Shown here: in pieces, positions 1 through 13,567 of the stretch
Layout of the letters: every line of letters begins with the position of its first letter
Numbering within the stretch: the first letter of the stretch is position 1
DNA from: Methanobrevibacter sp.
GTDB lineage: Archaea > Methanobacteriota > Methanobacteria > Methanobacteriales > Methanobacteriaceae
NCBI GenBank assembly: GCA_031289975.1
Contig: JAITOM010000135.1
Span: 1-25,253 of the forward strand
DNA: 25,253 nt
Direction of reading: 5' to 3'
Position numbers and translations under genes: made by a program
Notes under the pieces: model-generated
Databases searched by the model: none
What the model saw: only the letters and a program-made list of their open reading frames with translations
Told to the model about the DNA's origin: nothing

Positions 1-3000
1 TTCAAATTTAAAATATCCAAAAATGTTATACATGATTTTATCAGGATTTTTCATACAATCAAGAAAAACCCCTAATTGCTGAGAAGTTAAAGGATAATAA
101 TCCCTAACAGGATGTTTAACATAATCCACAGCAGACGATCCTGTAATTTTATCAACTACACTTAAAATATTAGTATCATTCCCCATCAAATCAGACAATT
201 CTAATATTTTGCTATATTTTTTAAGTATATATGAAGATAGTCTAATTAAAGTTAAAGAAGTGAAGCCAATGCTTGAAAAACTACTATTAACACCAAAATT
301 ATCATGAGCTAATATTTCGCTACAGATATCGAATAGTTCTTTTTCTAATGTTGTTTTTGGAAGTGAAAAACCTTCAAGATTTAAATCATCAAAATGTGGA
401 TTAGGTAATTCTTTTGTGTTAACTTTCCCAGATTGAGTTAAAGGAAACTCGTCCATTTTTATTAAAAATTGTGGTACCATATAATGAGGTAATTTATCTT
501 TTAAAAAAGTTAATAATTCCTTTTTAAATAAATTAAACTCATTATTCTCTAAAGTTTTATTAAGTTTAAGATACCCACATAAAAATGTGTTATTATCTTT
601 CACTTTTAGAATTACTACTGATGACTCTACAAAGTTATATTGATTAATTATCTTTTCAATTTCTATGGGATTCATTCTTTGACCGTGAAGTTTAATCTGT
701 TTATCAATTCTACCGAATATTTTTAAATCTCCAGTTTTTTCAATACGAGCTAAATCACCAGTTTTAAAGAATCGAATACCATTAATAGTTATAAATGTTT
801 TTTCAGTTAATTTTAAATCGTTTAAATATCCTTTAGCCACACTTGAACCACCAAACCATAATTCACCAACAACACCATTTGGTAAAGGTTGACCATCCAA
901 GTCAGTTACCATAGTTAAATAATTAAAGAGAGGAGTGCTTTTATCAATATCATCTAAATTATCTAAAACTTTAAAAGTAGAGTCACCAGCAAGTTCAGTA
1001 GCACCATAACTAACACAAATGTCAGTATTTTTCATGATATTTTGCAAAAGATTAAATAATTTTTCTGTCATTGCTTCACCAGCTACTGATAATGAAAACT
1101 TAAGTTCTTCCATAATATTCTTAAAATTTTCATTATTAATTAAAGTTTCCAATAGTGAAGAAGTCAAAATAAACTGTCCAATATTATACTTTATAATTAA
1201 TTTAATAAGTAAAACTGGATTATTTTTAGATTTATCATCAGCTAAAATTAAAAGAACACCATTAAGAATTGTGAGAAAAAGTTCAGTTGGAAAAAGAACA
1301 AATGAAACTGTAGTAAAAGAAAGTAAAGACTTGAACTCTTTTAAGTGAGTAGCAGCCATATTTTTTGGATTATTTTTGTTTGTTACGGCTTCATGTGTTA
1401 TTAGTACTCCTTTAGGTTCGCCTGATGATCCAGATGTGAAAGAAATGTATAGTAAATCATTTCCATTTAAATTTAGATTGGGATTTGAATCATTATATTC
1501 TAATAAAAGATCATTTACTAATAGACTATTATCAAATACTTTTTCATTATTAATAACATATTTAGCATCAGAAGATTTAATCATCAATTCAATACGAGAT
1601 CGTGGAAAATCAGGATCTATAAGCATAAAACATGCACCTGATTTAATTATGCCAAAAATAGTGTTTATCAATCGACTATCTCTTTTTAACATCACCCCAA
1701 CCACATCACCAACAACAACACCCCTTTTAATTAATGCATTAGCAATTTTATTACTATAACAATCTAAATCTTTATAAGTATAACTACCATCATCACAATT
1801 AAAAGCAACTTTATCAGCATAATCTTTGACACATTTTTTAAAAGTAGTGGTAACAGGAGCATTATCCAACTCTTCAATAACAATATTATCCATATAATCT
1901 ATTAACGGGATTGAATTCAATAATTTAGTATTATCCTTTATAAAATAATTTAATAATCTTTGCACTGAATTTAAAAAATTATTAACAAAATCTGAAGAAT
2001 AAATAATGTCATCATAAGAAACTGATAAATTAAAGAATTTATCCATATTTTCAACTCTAATATGGAATCTAAAATCAGAAATTTCACTTGCTTCAATGTG
2101 ATCATATAAATTTGAAAGATCTGTATCAACATGATTAAAAGCTATTTCTGAATGAATATTGGGATATTTTTCAACTAATTCTGATAAAGGATAATGTGTA
2201 TGCTTTAATAATTCTTGATATTCCTCATTAAGATTTAAAAGATAATCCTTAACCTTAAACATCCCATTAATTTTGTAATATAAAAAAGAAGATGATGCAA
2301 AAAAACCTATACTGTCCTTAAATTTAATATTATTACGATTACTATGCACTATTGACATGAGAATATCTTGATTATAACTAAATTTACTTATAGCAATCAA
2401 ACAAGCACCTAAAATCATGATATTCGGAGTGATATTTAAATTTTTACTAAGAGTTTGAATTTCACTAAAATTTTCAATTTTAGTTTTTAAAACTTTATTA
2501 ATCGAATAATTCTGTTTAAAATTATCTTTATCTCCATTAAGGAAATCCACGCCATCAAAATCAATTAATTTATTTTTAAAATATTGTTCATCCTCTTTGT
2601 AATGTTCTGATTTCTTAAATTCTAATTCATCAAGAACATAATCATAATAAGTAAATTCTTCTTCTTTCAAATCAATTTCATCAAATAAAATCTTATTTAA
2701 ATCATCGAAGAATATTTTCAATGAAAATGCATCAATAATCATATGTTTGAAATCGTAACAAAGATAACAATCATCAGAATTATAGGTTATTTTAAAGTGA
2801 TATAAAGGAGCATCTATTAAATCAGAAATCTCAATAAATTTTTCCAATTCTAATTTAGTATTTATATCTTTTTGAGCCTTTTGAATCTCTATATTATCCT
2901 TATAATTAACAATATCATTGTAATGTTTTTGATAAACACGATTACTTTTATTATTTTTAGTGAGCCGTGTTTTTATATATGGATGCATATCAATTGTTTT

Positions 3001-6000
3001 TGATAATGCTTCCTTTAAATCCATAGCATCCACATTTTTAAAAAATACACTACCATTTATATTATAAAAGGCTTTATCTTGACTTTTCAAGTCATGCACA
3101 TAATTAAGCCATTGTTGAGAAGATAAAGGATAAAACTCCCTATTCTCATGTTTGACATGATTCACCCCATATAACTCTTTTATCTGTTCACAAATACTTA
3201 TAATATTTGCATCACTTTCCAATAACTTTGTTAAACCTAATTCAACATTATATTCATCAAAAATCCTTGTCAATAATTTAATTAGTGATAATGATGTGAA
3301 ACCAATACTTATAAGATTATTAGTAACACCAAAATCATCATATCCTAATATATCTGCACATAACTCAAAAATTTCTTTTTCTAATGAATTATTTGGTAAA
3401 GTGAAATCCTTTGAATCAAAAAATACTTTTTGTAAAGATTTTTTATCAATTTTGCCATTAGAAGTTAAAGGAATAAAATCTATTTTTTGATAAAAGATAG
3501 GAATCATATACTCTGGTAATGACTGAAGTAAAATGTTTCTCATATAATCTTTTTTTAATACAGTATTACTAACATAATAACCAATTAATTGATTATTATT
3601 CACAATAACAGTTGCTTGTTTTATTTCAGGTATAAGTATTAATTGGGATGCAATATCTTCTAATTCTACTCGATGCCCTCTTATTTTCACTTGATCATCT
3701 AATCTACTAAGATATTCAATGCCACCTTCTTTATTAATGTAACGAGCTAAGTCCCCTGTTTTGTATAGGCATTTATCATAGGTTGTTTGTGTGTATGGGT
3801 TGAGTATGAATTTTTCCTTTGTTAGATTAGGATCGTTTAGATATCCTTCAGCTAAACCCACCCCTGAAATATATAACTCTCCAACAGCACCTATTGGCAA
3901 TAATCTCAAATCATCATCCAAGAGATAAATTTTTGTATTGGTTAATGGCATTCCTATTATGCTTTTATTTAAGTTTTCATCGATTATTTTCTTGTTTAAT
4001 AACTGATAGGTAGCATGTATGGTAATTTCAGTTATTCCATACATATTAACTAATTTAGGCTTATTATCATTTTTAATTATTTTAAACCATTTATCTATTA
4101 TATTGAAGTTTAATTTTTCCCCTCCAAATATTATATATCTTAAAGTGTTTATTTTTTTATTATTTTGTTTATATATTTCAATAAATTGTTCAAATACAAG
4201 TGGTGTTAGATTTAAAATTGATAGATTATTTTTATAAACATAATCATAAAATAATTGAAGATCTTTTCTCATATATTCTGACAATATTAATAATTTAGAA
4301 CCATTACAAAGAGATGCAAAGATTTCCCAAACCGAAAAATCAAAATAATATTGATGAAATAAAGAAAACACATCATCAAAGCCAAATGAAAACAATCTAC
4401 CACCATTAAATAAAAGTGAAACCAAACTACTATGTTTTATCATGACTCCTTTAGGAACACCCGTAGTACCACTCGTATAAATAAGATAAGCCAGACTATC
4501 ACAAGCAATAGATAGTTTAGGATTGAAAACATTTACTTCATCACCATTTAGTATTTCATTTACTAATTTATCATCTAATACAATAGAAGCTTTTGTTTCT
4601 TTTAGTATGTGTTTTTCCCTCTCTAACGGTATATCTGTTGCTAATGGAACATAAGCCTTACCAGCCTTTAAAACACCCAAAATACCAATAATCATACTTG
4701 GACTTCTACTCAACTTCAAAGCAACAAAATCACCAAGACTAATAGATCTATCATTTATTAAATAATTAGCAATAATATTAGAATACTCATTTAACTGATT
4801 GTAAGTAATTTCAGTATCATTATACACTAATGCTATATTACTTGGATTAGACTCTACTTTTCTTTCAAATAAAGAAACAACAGTCTCATTTTGAGATAAT
4901 TCTAATAATTTTAGATTGTTTGTGTTATTGTATTTGTTTATTATGAGCTTTTTATCTTTTTCTGTGATTAATTCTATGTTTTTTATTTTTGTTGATGGCT
5001 TATTTGTTAAGATAAGATTTAAACTTTGGTTAAATATCTTTATATATTCTGTATTATATTTTTCTCTATCATATTCATAGTTTAATATGTAGTTGTCTTT
5101 TTGAGAGTCAATTTGTAGTGAGAATGGGAATATTATAGTGTTTTGATTGAGATTCAAAGAGATTATATTTTTCAGATATTTGAAATCATCACCCACATTA
5201 TAATATTCACCATATAATTCTCCTTTAAATGTATAATGACATGTTGGTATAAATCCAAATCTCTTTTTCATTTGAAATAATGAATAATTAGGTTTTTGTA
5301 AAAATTCTACATGTTTTTTAGAAAGATCACTTATGTATTCTTTGAGTGTCTTATTCTTATTTAATTTATAATTAAATGGTATGGTGTTTACAAACATTCC
5401 AGGATTGTTATATAAATACCCTGGCCTATTACTTATTGATATGGATATAAGCGAGTTATTATCATTTTGAAGTGAAAGTTTATTTAATAAGAGTAGATAA
5501 GATGATAAAAATAAGATATTAGAACTTATTCCATATTTCAATGCTAAATCATCTATTGTCTTTTTGTTTATCTTAAACATTTGTCTATTTATTTTTTCTT
5601 TATCTTTAATTACTGTAGTAAATGGTTTTATTCCACTATCCACATTTTTAAGCATACTACTATAAAATCTTTCATCAGATTCATCTTTTTCTTTTTGATA
5701 ATGAAATATATTTGTATTTATTAATTGTTTATTAAGTGAGGAGCAGTAATTACTTTTCATTGATAGAATTAATGCATATATTGATCCATAATCAAATATT
5801 ATATGATTAAAATCTAAAAAAAGACATAGCATATCTTTATTATTTATGATTACTATTCTATATAAATTATTATTTATTAGTTCAAAAGGTTTTATTAATT
5901 CACTTGAATCCTTAACATTCTCTACATTTTCTATTAAAATATCTGAATTATCATTTCTTTTAAGAAGAATTTTATCTTCTTTTTGAGCTAAAGTTGATTT

Positions 6001-7926
6001 AAGATAAGGATAAGAATTAAAAATAGCTACAATACTCTTTCTTAATTTATCTATATCAATACTTTTATCAAATTCAAAAATAAATGGGATATTATATAAA
6101 GTAGTATTTGGATTTTTAACTTGATCTAAGTATACATCCAATTGATTAGACATTAAAGGATAATAAACTTCTCTATCATTAAAATCATTATCCCAATCCA
6201 TATTATTATCCTCTATTTTTATAATTTTCTTCGCAATATTTTTTATAGTTGGATTATCAAGAAGACTATACTGATTTATAGATTTATTAAACTCTTTTAA
6301 AATAATATTGGATAATTTTATTGTTAAAAGTGAATGTAAACCCAATGAAAATAGATTAGTACCCGTACTTATATTATTATTTTTTATTGATAATAATTCT
6401 TTTATTATATTAACTAATTTCTCTTCTATTTCATTAATAGGTTTTATAATGGTTTCTTCATTATTTTTAAATAGTTCTTCAATATTTTTAGGGACTATAT
6501 TTTTTCTATCTACCTTTCCTCTATCATTTAATGGAAGCTGATTAATTCTTTTAATAACTGATGGGATCATGTAATCTGGAAGAAGTTTTTTAAGTACATT
6601 TTTTATATTATCCTCATCAATCAATTTATCAGACACATATCCAGCATACAATCTCACATCATTATCAATGCCTGTTAATTTAGATGCATTAAACCCAGCC
6701 ACCACTATTTTATTTATTCCATCTACTTTTAATAGTGCTTGTTCCACTTCAATAGGTTCTACTCTATAACCATGAATATTTAACATGAAATCCTTTCTTT
6801 GATAATAAACCAAATCACAATTTTCATTGTAATATGCTAAATCACCTGTTTTAAGCAATATTTTATCATCTTGAGATTTAGAAAATGGATTAGGTATAAA
6901 TTTCTCCTTTGTTAATTTTTCATCTTTATAGTAACCAAGTGCAATATTTCCAGAAAAACAAATCTCTCCTACAGTATTCTCCTCTCTTATTAACTTTTCA
7001 TTCTCATCCAATAAATAAACAAGCACACCTTCAAATGGTTTTCCAATAGGTGTCATTGCATACGATTTATCAACCTTAAAATAAGTACCAATCCCCCCAG
7101 TTTCTGATTGACCAAAACCATTATAAATAATTGTCTTATTACTATATATATTAGAATTAATATCCCCCTCTACAAACATGGTCTTTAATAGACCATCCCC
7201 AAGTTTTAAAAATATCTGTGCTAACTGTGGTACAAAAATACAATGGTCAATATTATTTTCTTTAATATATTTAGATAAATATTCTATATTAGTTATTTTA
7301 TCATCTTTTACTATATGTGTGGATGAACCTTTAGATAATGGGGCAAATATAGCCATTAAACCCAATATAAAAGATAATCCTGCTAAATTTAAAAATATCG
7401 TGTTTTCATCTATAATTTCATAATAAACTAATGGTATAAATGAAAAATTTCTATGGGAAAGCATAACACCTTTAGGGATTCCAGCTGAACCAGAAGTAAA
7501 AATAATCGCTGCTAATTCATTTAAGCTATTTTTTGAAAGTAATTTTTTATTAGAAGAGAATTTATTATTATTGTGTGATTTTTGTCTATAAAAAGAAGAT
7601 ATAAAATTATCATCAATTATTATTGATGACTCTAATTTATTGAATATTATTTTTCCCCTTTTAATTGGTGTTGATTTATCAATTATACTATAAGCCAATC
7701 CTAATTTCCAACAAGCAAACACACAAGCAATGACAATAGGGCTTTTATCTAAATAAATTGGAATAATTTCGTCTGTTTTCCTTATTTTCATGGATAGAAA
7801 AATAGCTATTTTATTACTTAAATCATCCAATTGTTTATATGATAATTCTTCATTTTCACATTTAATGGCTAAATCATTAGGTTTATCTTTCACATTTTTT
7901 AAAAAATCTTGAAGTATTGAATTCAT
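1..7926 (-). CDS. NRPS-C: nonribosomal peptide synthetase, A-T-C-A-T-C-A-T-C..., partial at left edge
   Basis: Open frame of 2642 codons running off the left edge, so the C-terminus is missing. I translated it directly. Domains (residues): A1 about 1-480 (TSGSAGIPKG near 144), carrier 1 with Ser532 in LGLHSL, C1 about 590-1010 (NHIIFDYGS 707-715), A2 about 1050-1490 (TSGTTGVPKG near 1150), carrier 2 Ser1545 in IGFTSL, C2 about 1610-2010 (KHMIIDAFS near 1728), A3 about 2040-2510 (TSGSSGEPKG near 2164), carrier 3 Ser2557, and the start of C3 from about 2620. Adenylation domains activate a carboxylic acid, which is loaded on the phosphopantetheine of the carrier; C domains form the amide bond. 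The A2 pocket reads as threonine; A1 and A3 lack Asp235. ATG at 7926 has GAGG 10 nt upstream. It lies 210 bp after NRPS-B on the same strand. No release domain is visible. NRPS identity is certain; the product is unknown. Confidence 0.96.
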   Translation of the reverse strand, partial: MNSILQDFLKNVKDKPNDLAIKCENEELSYKQLDDLSNKIAIFLSMKIRKTDEIIPIYLDKSPIVIACVFACWKLGLAYSIIDKSTPIKRGKIIFNKLESSIIIDDNFISSFYRQKSHNNNKFSSNKKLLSKNSLNELAAIIFTSGSAGIPKGVMLSHRNFSFIPLVYYEIIDENTIFLNLAGLSFILGLMAIFAPLSKGSSTHIVKDDKITNIEYLSKYIKENNIDHCIFVPQLAQIFLKLGDGLLKTMFVEGDINSNIYSNKTIIYNGFGQSETGGIGTYFKVDKSYAMTPIGKPFEGVLVYLLDENEKLIREENTVGEICFSGNIALGYYKDEKLTKEKFIPNPFSKSQDDKILLKTGDLAYYNENCDLVYYQRKDFMLNIHGYRVEPIEVEQALLKVDGINKIVVAGFNASKLTGIDNDVRLYAGYVSDKLIDEDNIKNVLKKLLPDYMIPSVIKRINQLPLNDRGKVDRKNIVPKNIEELFKNNEETIIKPINEIEEKLVNIIKELLSIKNNNISTGTNLFSLGLHSLLTIKLSNIILKEFNKSINQYSLLDNPTIKNIAKKIIKIEDNNMDWDNDFNDREVYYPLMSNQLDVYLDQVKNPNTTLYNIPFIFEFDKSIDIDKLRKSIVAIFNSYPYLKSTLAQKEDKILLKRNDNSDILIENVENVKDSSELIKPFELINNNLYRIVIINNKDMLCLFLDFNHIIFDYGSIYALILSMKSNYCSSLNKQLINTNIFHYQKEKDESDERFYSSMLKNVDSGIKPFTTVIKDKEKINRQMFKINKKTIDDLALKYGISSNILFLSSYLLLLNKLSLQNDNNSLISISISNRPGYLYNNPGMFVNTIPFNYKLNKNKTLKEYISDLSKKHVEFLQKPNYSLFQMKKRFGFIPTCHYTFKGELYGEYYNVGDDFKYLKNIISLNLNQNTIIFPFSLQIDSQKDNYILNYEYDREKYNTEYIKIFNQSLNLILTNKPSTKIKNIELITEKDKKLIINKYNNTNNLKLLELSQNETVVSLFERKVESNPSNIALVYNDTEITYNQLNEYSNIIANYLINDRSISLGDFVALKLSRSPSMIIGILGVLKAGKAYVPLATDIPLEREKHILKETKASIVLDDKLVNEILNGDEVNVFNPKLSIACDSLAYLIYTSGTTGVPKGVMIKHSSLVSLLFNGGRLFSFGFDDVFSLFHQYYFDFSVWEIFASLCNGSKLLILSEYMRKDLQLFYDYVYKNNLSILNLTPLVFEQFIEIYKQNNKKINTLRYIIFGGEKLNFNIIDKWFKIIKNDNKPKLVNMYGITEITIHATYQLLNKKIIDENLNKSIIGMPLTNTKIYLLDDDLRLLPIGAVGELYISGVGLAEGYLNDPNLTKEKFILNPYTQTTYDKCLYKTGDLARYINKEGGIEYLSRLDDQVKIRGHRVELEDIASQLILIPEIKQATVIVNNNQLIGYYVSNTVLKKDYMRNILLQSLPEYMIPIFYQKIDFIPLTSNGKIDKKSLQKVFFDSKDFTLPNNSLEKEIFELCADILGYDDFGVTNNLISIGFTSLSLIKLLTRIFDEYNVELGLTKLLESDANIISICEQIKELYGVNHVKHENREFYPLSSQQWLNYVHDLKSQDKAFYNINGSVFFKNVDAMDLKEALSKTIDMHPYIKTRLTKNNKSNRVYQKHYNDIVNYKDNIEIQKAQKDINTKLELEKFIEISDLIDAPLYHFKITYNSDDCYLCYDFKHMIIDAFSLKIFFDDLNKILFDEIDLKEEEFTYYDYVLDELEFKKSEHYKEDEQYFKNKLIDFDGVDFLNGDKDNFKQNYSINKVLKTKIENFSEIQTLSKNLNITPNIMILGACLIAISKFSYNQDILMSIVHSNRNNIKFKDSIGFFASSSFLYYKINGMFKVKDYLLNLNEEYQELLKHTHYPLSELVEKYPNIHSEIAFNHVDTDLSNLYDHIEASEISDFRFHIRVENMDKFFNLSVSYDDIIYSSDFVNNFLNSVQRLLNYFIKDNTKLLNSIPLIDYMDNIVIEELDNAPVTTTFKKCVKDYADKVAFNCDDGSYTYKDLDCYSNKIANALIKRGVVVGDVVGVMLKRDSRLINTIFGIIKSGACFMLIDPDFPRSRIELMIKSSDAKYVINNEKVFDNSLLVNDLLLEYNDSNPNLNLNGNDLLYISFTSGSSGEPKGVLITHEAVTNKNNPKNMAATHLKEFKSLLSFTTVSFVLFPTELFLTILNGVLLILADDKSKNNPVLLIKLIIKYNIGQFILTSSLLETLINNENFKNIMEELKFSLSVAGEAMTEKLFNLLQNIMKNTDICVSYGATELAGDSTFKVLDNLDDIDKSTPLFNYLTMVTDLDGQPLPNGVVGELWFGGSSVAKGYLNDLKLTEKTFITINGIRFFKTGDLARIEKTGDLKIFGRIDKQIKLHGQRMNPIEIEKIINQYNFVESSVVILKVKDNNTFLCGYLKLNKTLENNEFNLFKKELLTFLKDKLPHYMVPQFLIKMDEFPLTQSGKVNTKELPNPHFDDLNLEGFSLPKTTLEKELFDICSEILAHDNFGVNSSFSSIGFTSLTLIRLSSYILKKYSKILELSDLMGNDTNILSVVDKITGSSAVDYVKHPVRDYYPLTSQQLGVFLDCMKNPDKIMYNIFGYFKFE

Positions 7927-8136
7927 ATTATATCAACCTCAAATAAGTCTTTTTCATTTATTTTAGTAAATAATAATAATTCTAAAACAGATATTGTAAA
8001 TCTGGTAAAGATAAATTGTTTTTATCTATAAGAATTTTTTCAACAATTTTTTTTCTCTTTGTTAAGATGTTATGATGACAATACAGTTCCAGGAAAATCT
8101 AATATCTCCTGAAAAAATAATTTTAAATCAAACAAA

Positions 8137-12777
<4,641 letters not shown>

Positions 12778-12787
12778 AATAAACAAA

Positions 12788-12793
12788 TCCTTT
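12788..12793 (-). promoter_or_regulatory. Ribosome binding site of NRPS-B
   Basis: AAAGGA on the minus strand, 10 nt before ATG 12777 and only 1 nt before the alternative TTG at 12786. This spacing decides for the ATG. Confidence 0.6.
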
Positions 12794-12898
12794 GATTTTT
12801 AATTCTTTTAATAGGGCAACAATTATTTTTTCTAAAGCTTTACTTTTGGCACTGTAAAAACATGATAGATTCTACAAGGTTGTCAAATATGTTACTTT

Positions 12899-12948
12899 CC
12901 TGGCTGAAAACCAGATTTCAGATCTTTGAATACAATATTCTTTTTATA
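12899..12948 (+). repeat. Intergenic repeat family Y, copy 1
   Basis: CTGGCTGAAAACCAGATTTC followed by AGATCTTTGAA and a CTTTTTATA tail. Related copies lie at 13453-13508 and 24591-24643, with an inverted one at 24328-24380. Function unknown; it abuts MITE copy 1. Confidence 0.55.
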
Positions 12949-13142
12949 GTCAAGAACCAAATTTTTTGCAAAAATCATTGTTTTTAATTTTTTCTTAAAT
13001 TTAATTTATTAAGTTTAAATTCATTATTTTTAATAAATAATTAAAATAAACCATTTAATTTTTATATTAATAAAATTTATTAAATAGACTTTTGAAAATC
13101 ATGATATTTTAATAATTGCAAAAAATTTGGTTTCGTACTATA
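12945..13142 (+). mobile_element. MITE-like element, copy 1
   Basis: About 198 bp, non-coding, beginning TATAGTCAAGAACCAAAT and ending ATTTGGTTTCGTACTATA; the first and last 27 bases are imperfect inverted repeats of each other. The TA at both ends resembles insertion by IS630/Tc1-mariner type elements. No transposase is present here, so it would need a helper. A near-identical copy in the other orientation lies at 17297-17507. Confidence 0.7.
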
Positions 13143-13255
13143 CCATATCATATTTTGAAAAAGTTTCTTAAATCACTACCCTACAATATAATAATGGTTT
13201 ATAATAAATAGTATATAAATGTTTTTTGTTTTTTCGAATTTTTCTAACTCACACT

Positions 13256-13296
13256 CCCCCCCCAATGCTGTCAACTTAAGGGCTGTCAACTTAAGG
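13256..13296 (+). repeat. C8 tract followed by two tandem 15-mers
   Basis: Eight cytosines (13256-13263) in an otherwise very A+T-rich gap, then two perfect adjacent copies of GCTGTCAACTTAAGG (13267-13281 and 13282-13296). No coding frame uses them. Confidence 0.85.
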
Positions 13297-13452
13297 AAAA
13301 TCAAATTTATCATATGTCAGCATTTAAATTAGATTTCATTACTTTTCAAATCATCATAATAGATATAATCCTATTAAAACTATAACTTTATTAAAACAAT
13401 TGAAATTAAGAAAATAGGTTAAAATTTGATGGTATGTATATGGTCTAATTTT

Positions 13453-13508
13453 GTCTGACTAAAAACCAAATTTCAAATCTTTAAAAATCATGCTCTTTTT
13501 ACACAGTA
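13453..13508 (+). repeat. Intergenic repeat family Y, copy 2
   Basis: Diverged copy: GTCTGACTAAAAACCAAATT, then CAAATCTTTAAAAATCATG and CTCTTTTTACACAGTA. Same orientation as copy 1, about 555 bp away and about 60 bp beyond the 3' end of NRPS-A. Confidence 0.5.
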
Positions 13509-13567
13509 TACTATTTCAAGCTTAGAAGAAAGTTTTATCTTAAAAATACAAATTTTATAAATTAAAA

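Larger units (their letters stand above)
12787..13567. other. Non-coding gap between NRPS-A and NRPS-B
   Basis: 781 bp with no credible gene. It holds the 5' leader of NRPS-B, family Y copies 1 and 2, MITE copy 1, the C8/15-mer repeat, and otherwise unstructured A+T-rich sequence. A gap of this size between consecutive NRPS genes suggests that NRPS-B has its own promoter, though I could not place a convincing TATA box. Confidence 0.75.

Noticed and set aside
1376..1759. Plus-strand open frames opposite the NRPS genes (for example 1376-1759, 4019-4237, 9398-9727, 10100-10378)
   Set aside because: They lie antisense to clear A, carrier or C-domain coding sequence, have no family resemblance and no ribosome binding site; they reflect codon bias on the opposite strand.
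8088..8114. Hairpin after NRPS-B (CAGGA...TCCTG) as a terminator
   Set aside because: The stem is only about 5-7 bp and no T-run follows on the minus strand; too weak to call.
12778..12786. TTG at 12786 as the start of NRPS-B
   Set aside because: It leaves only 1 nt after the AAAGGA site; ATG at 12777 has proper spacing and gives a normal GT2 N-terminus.
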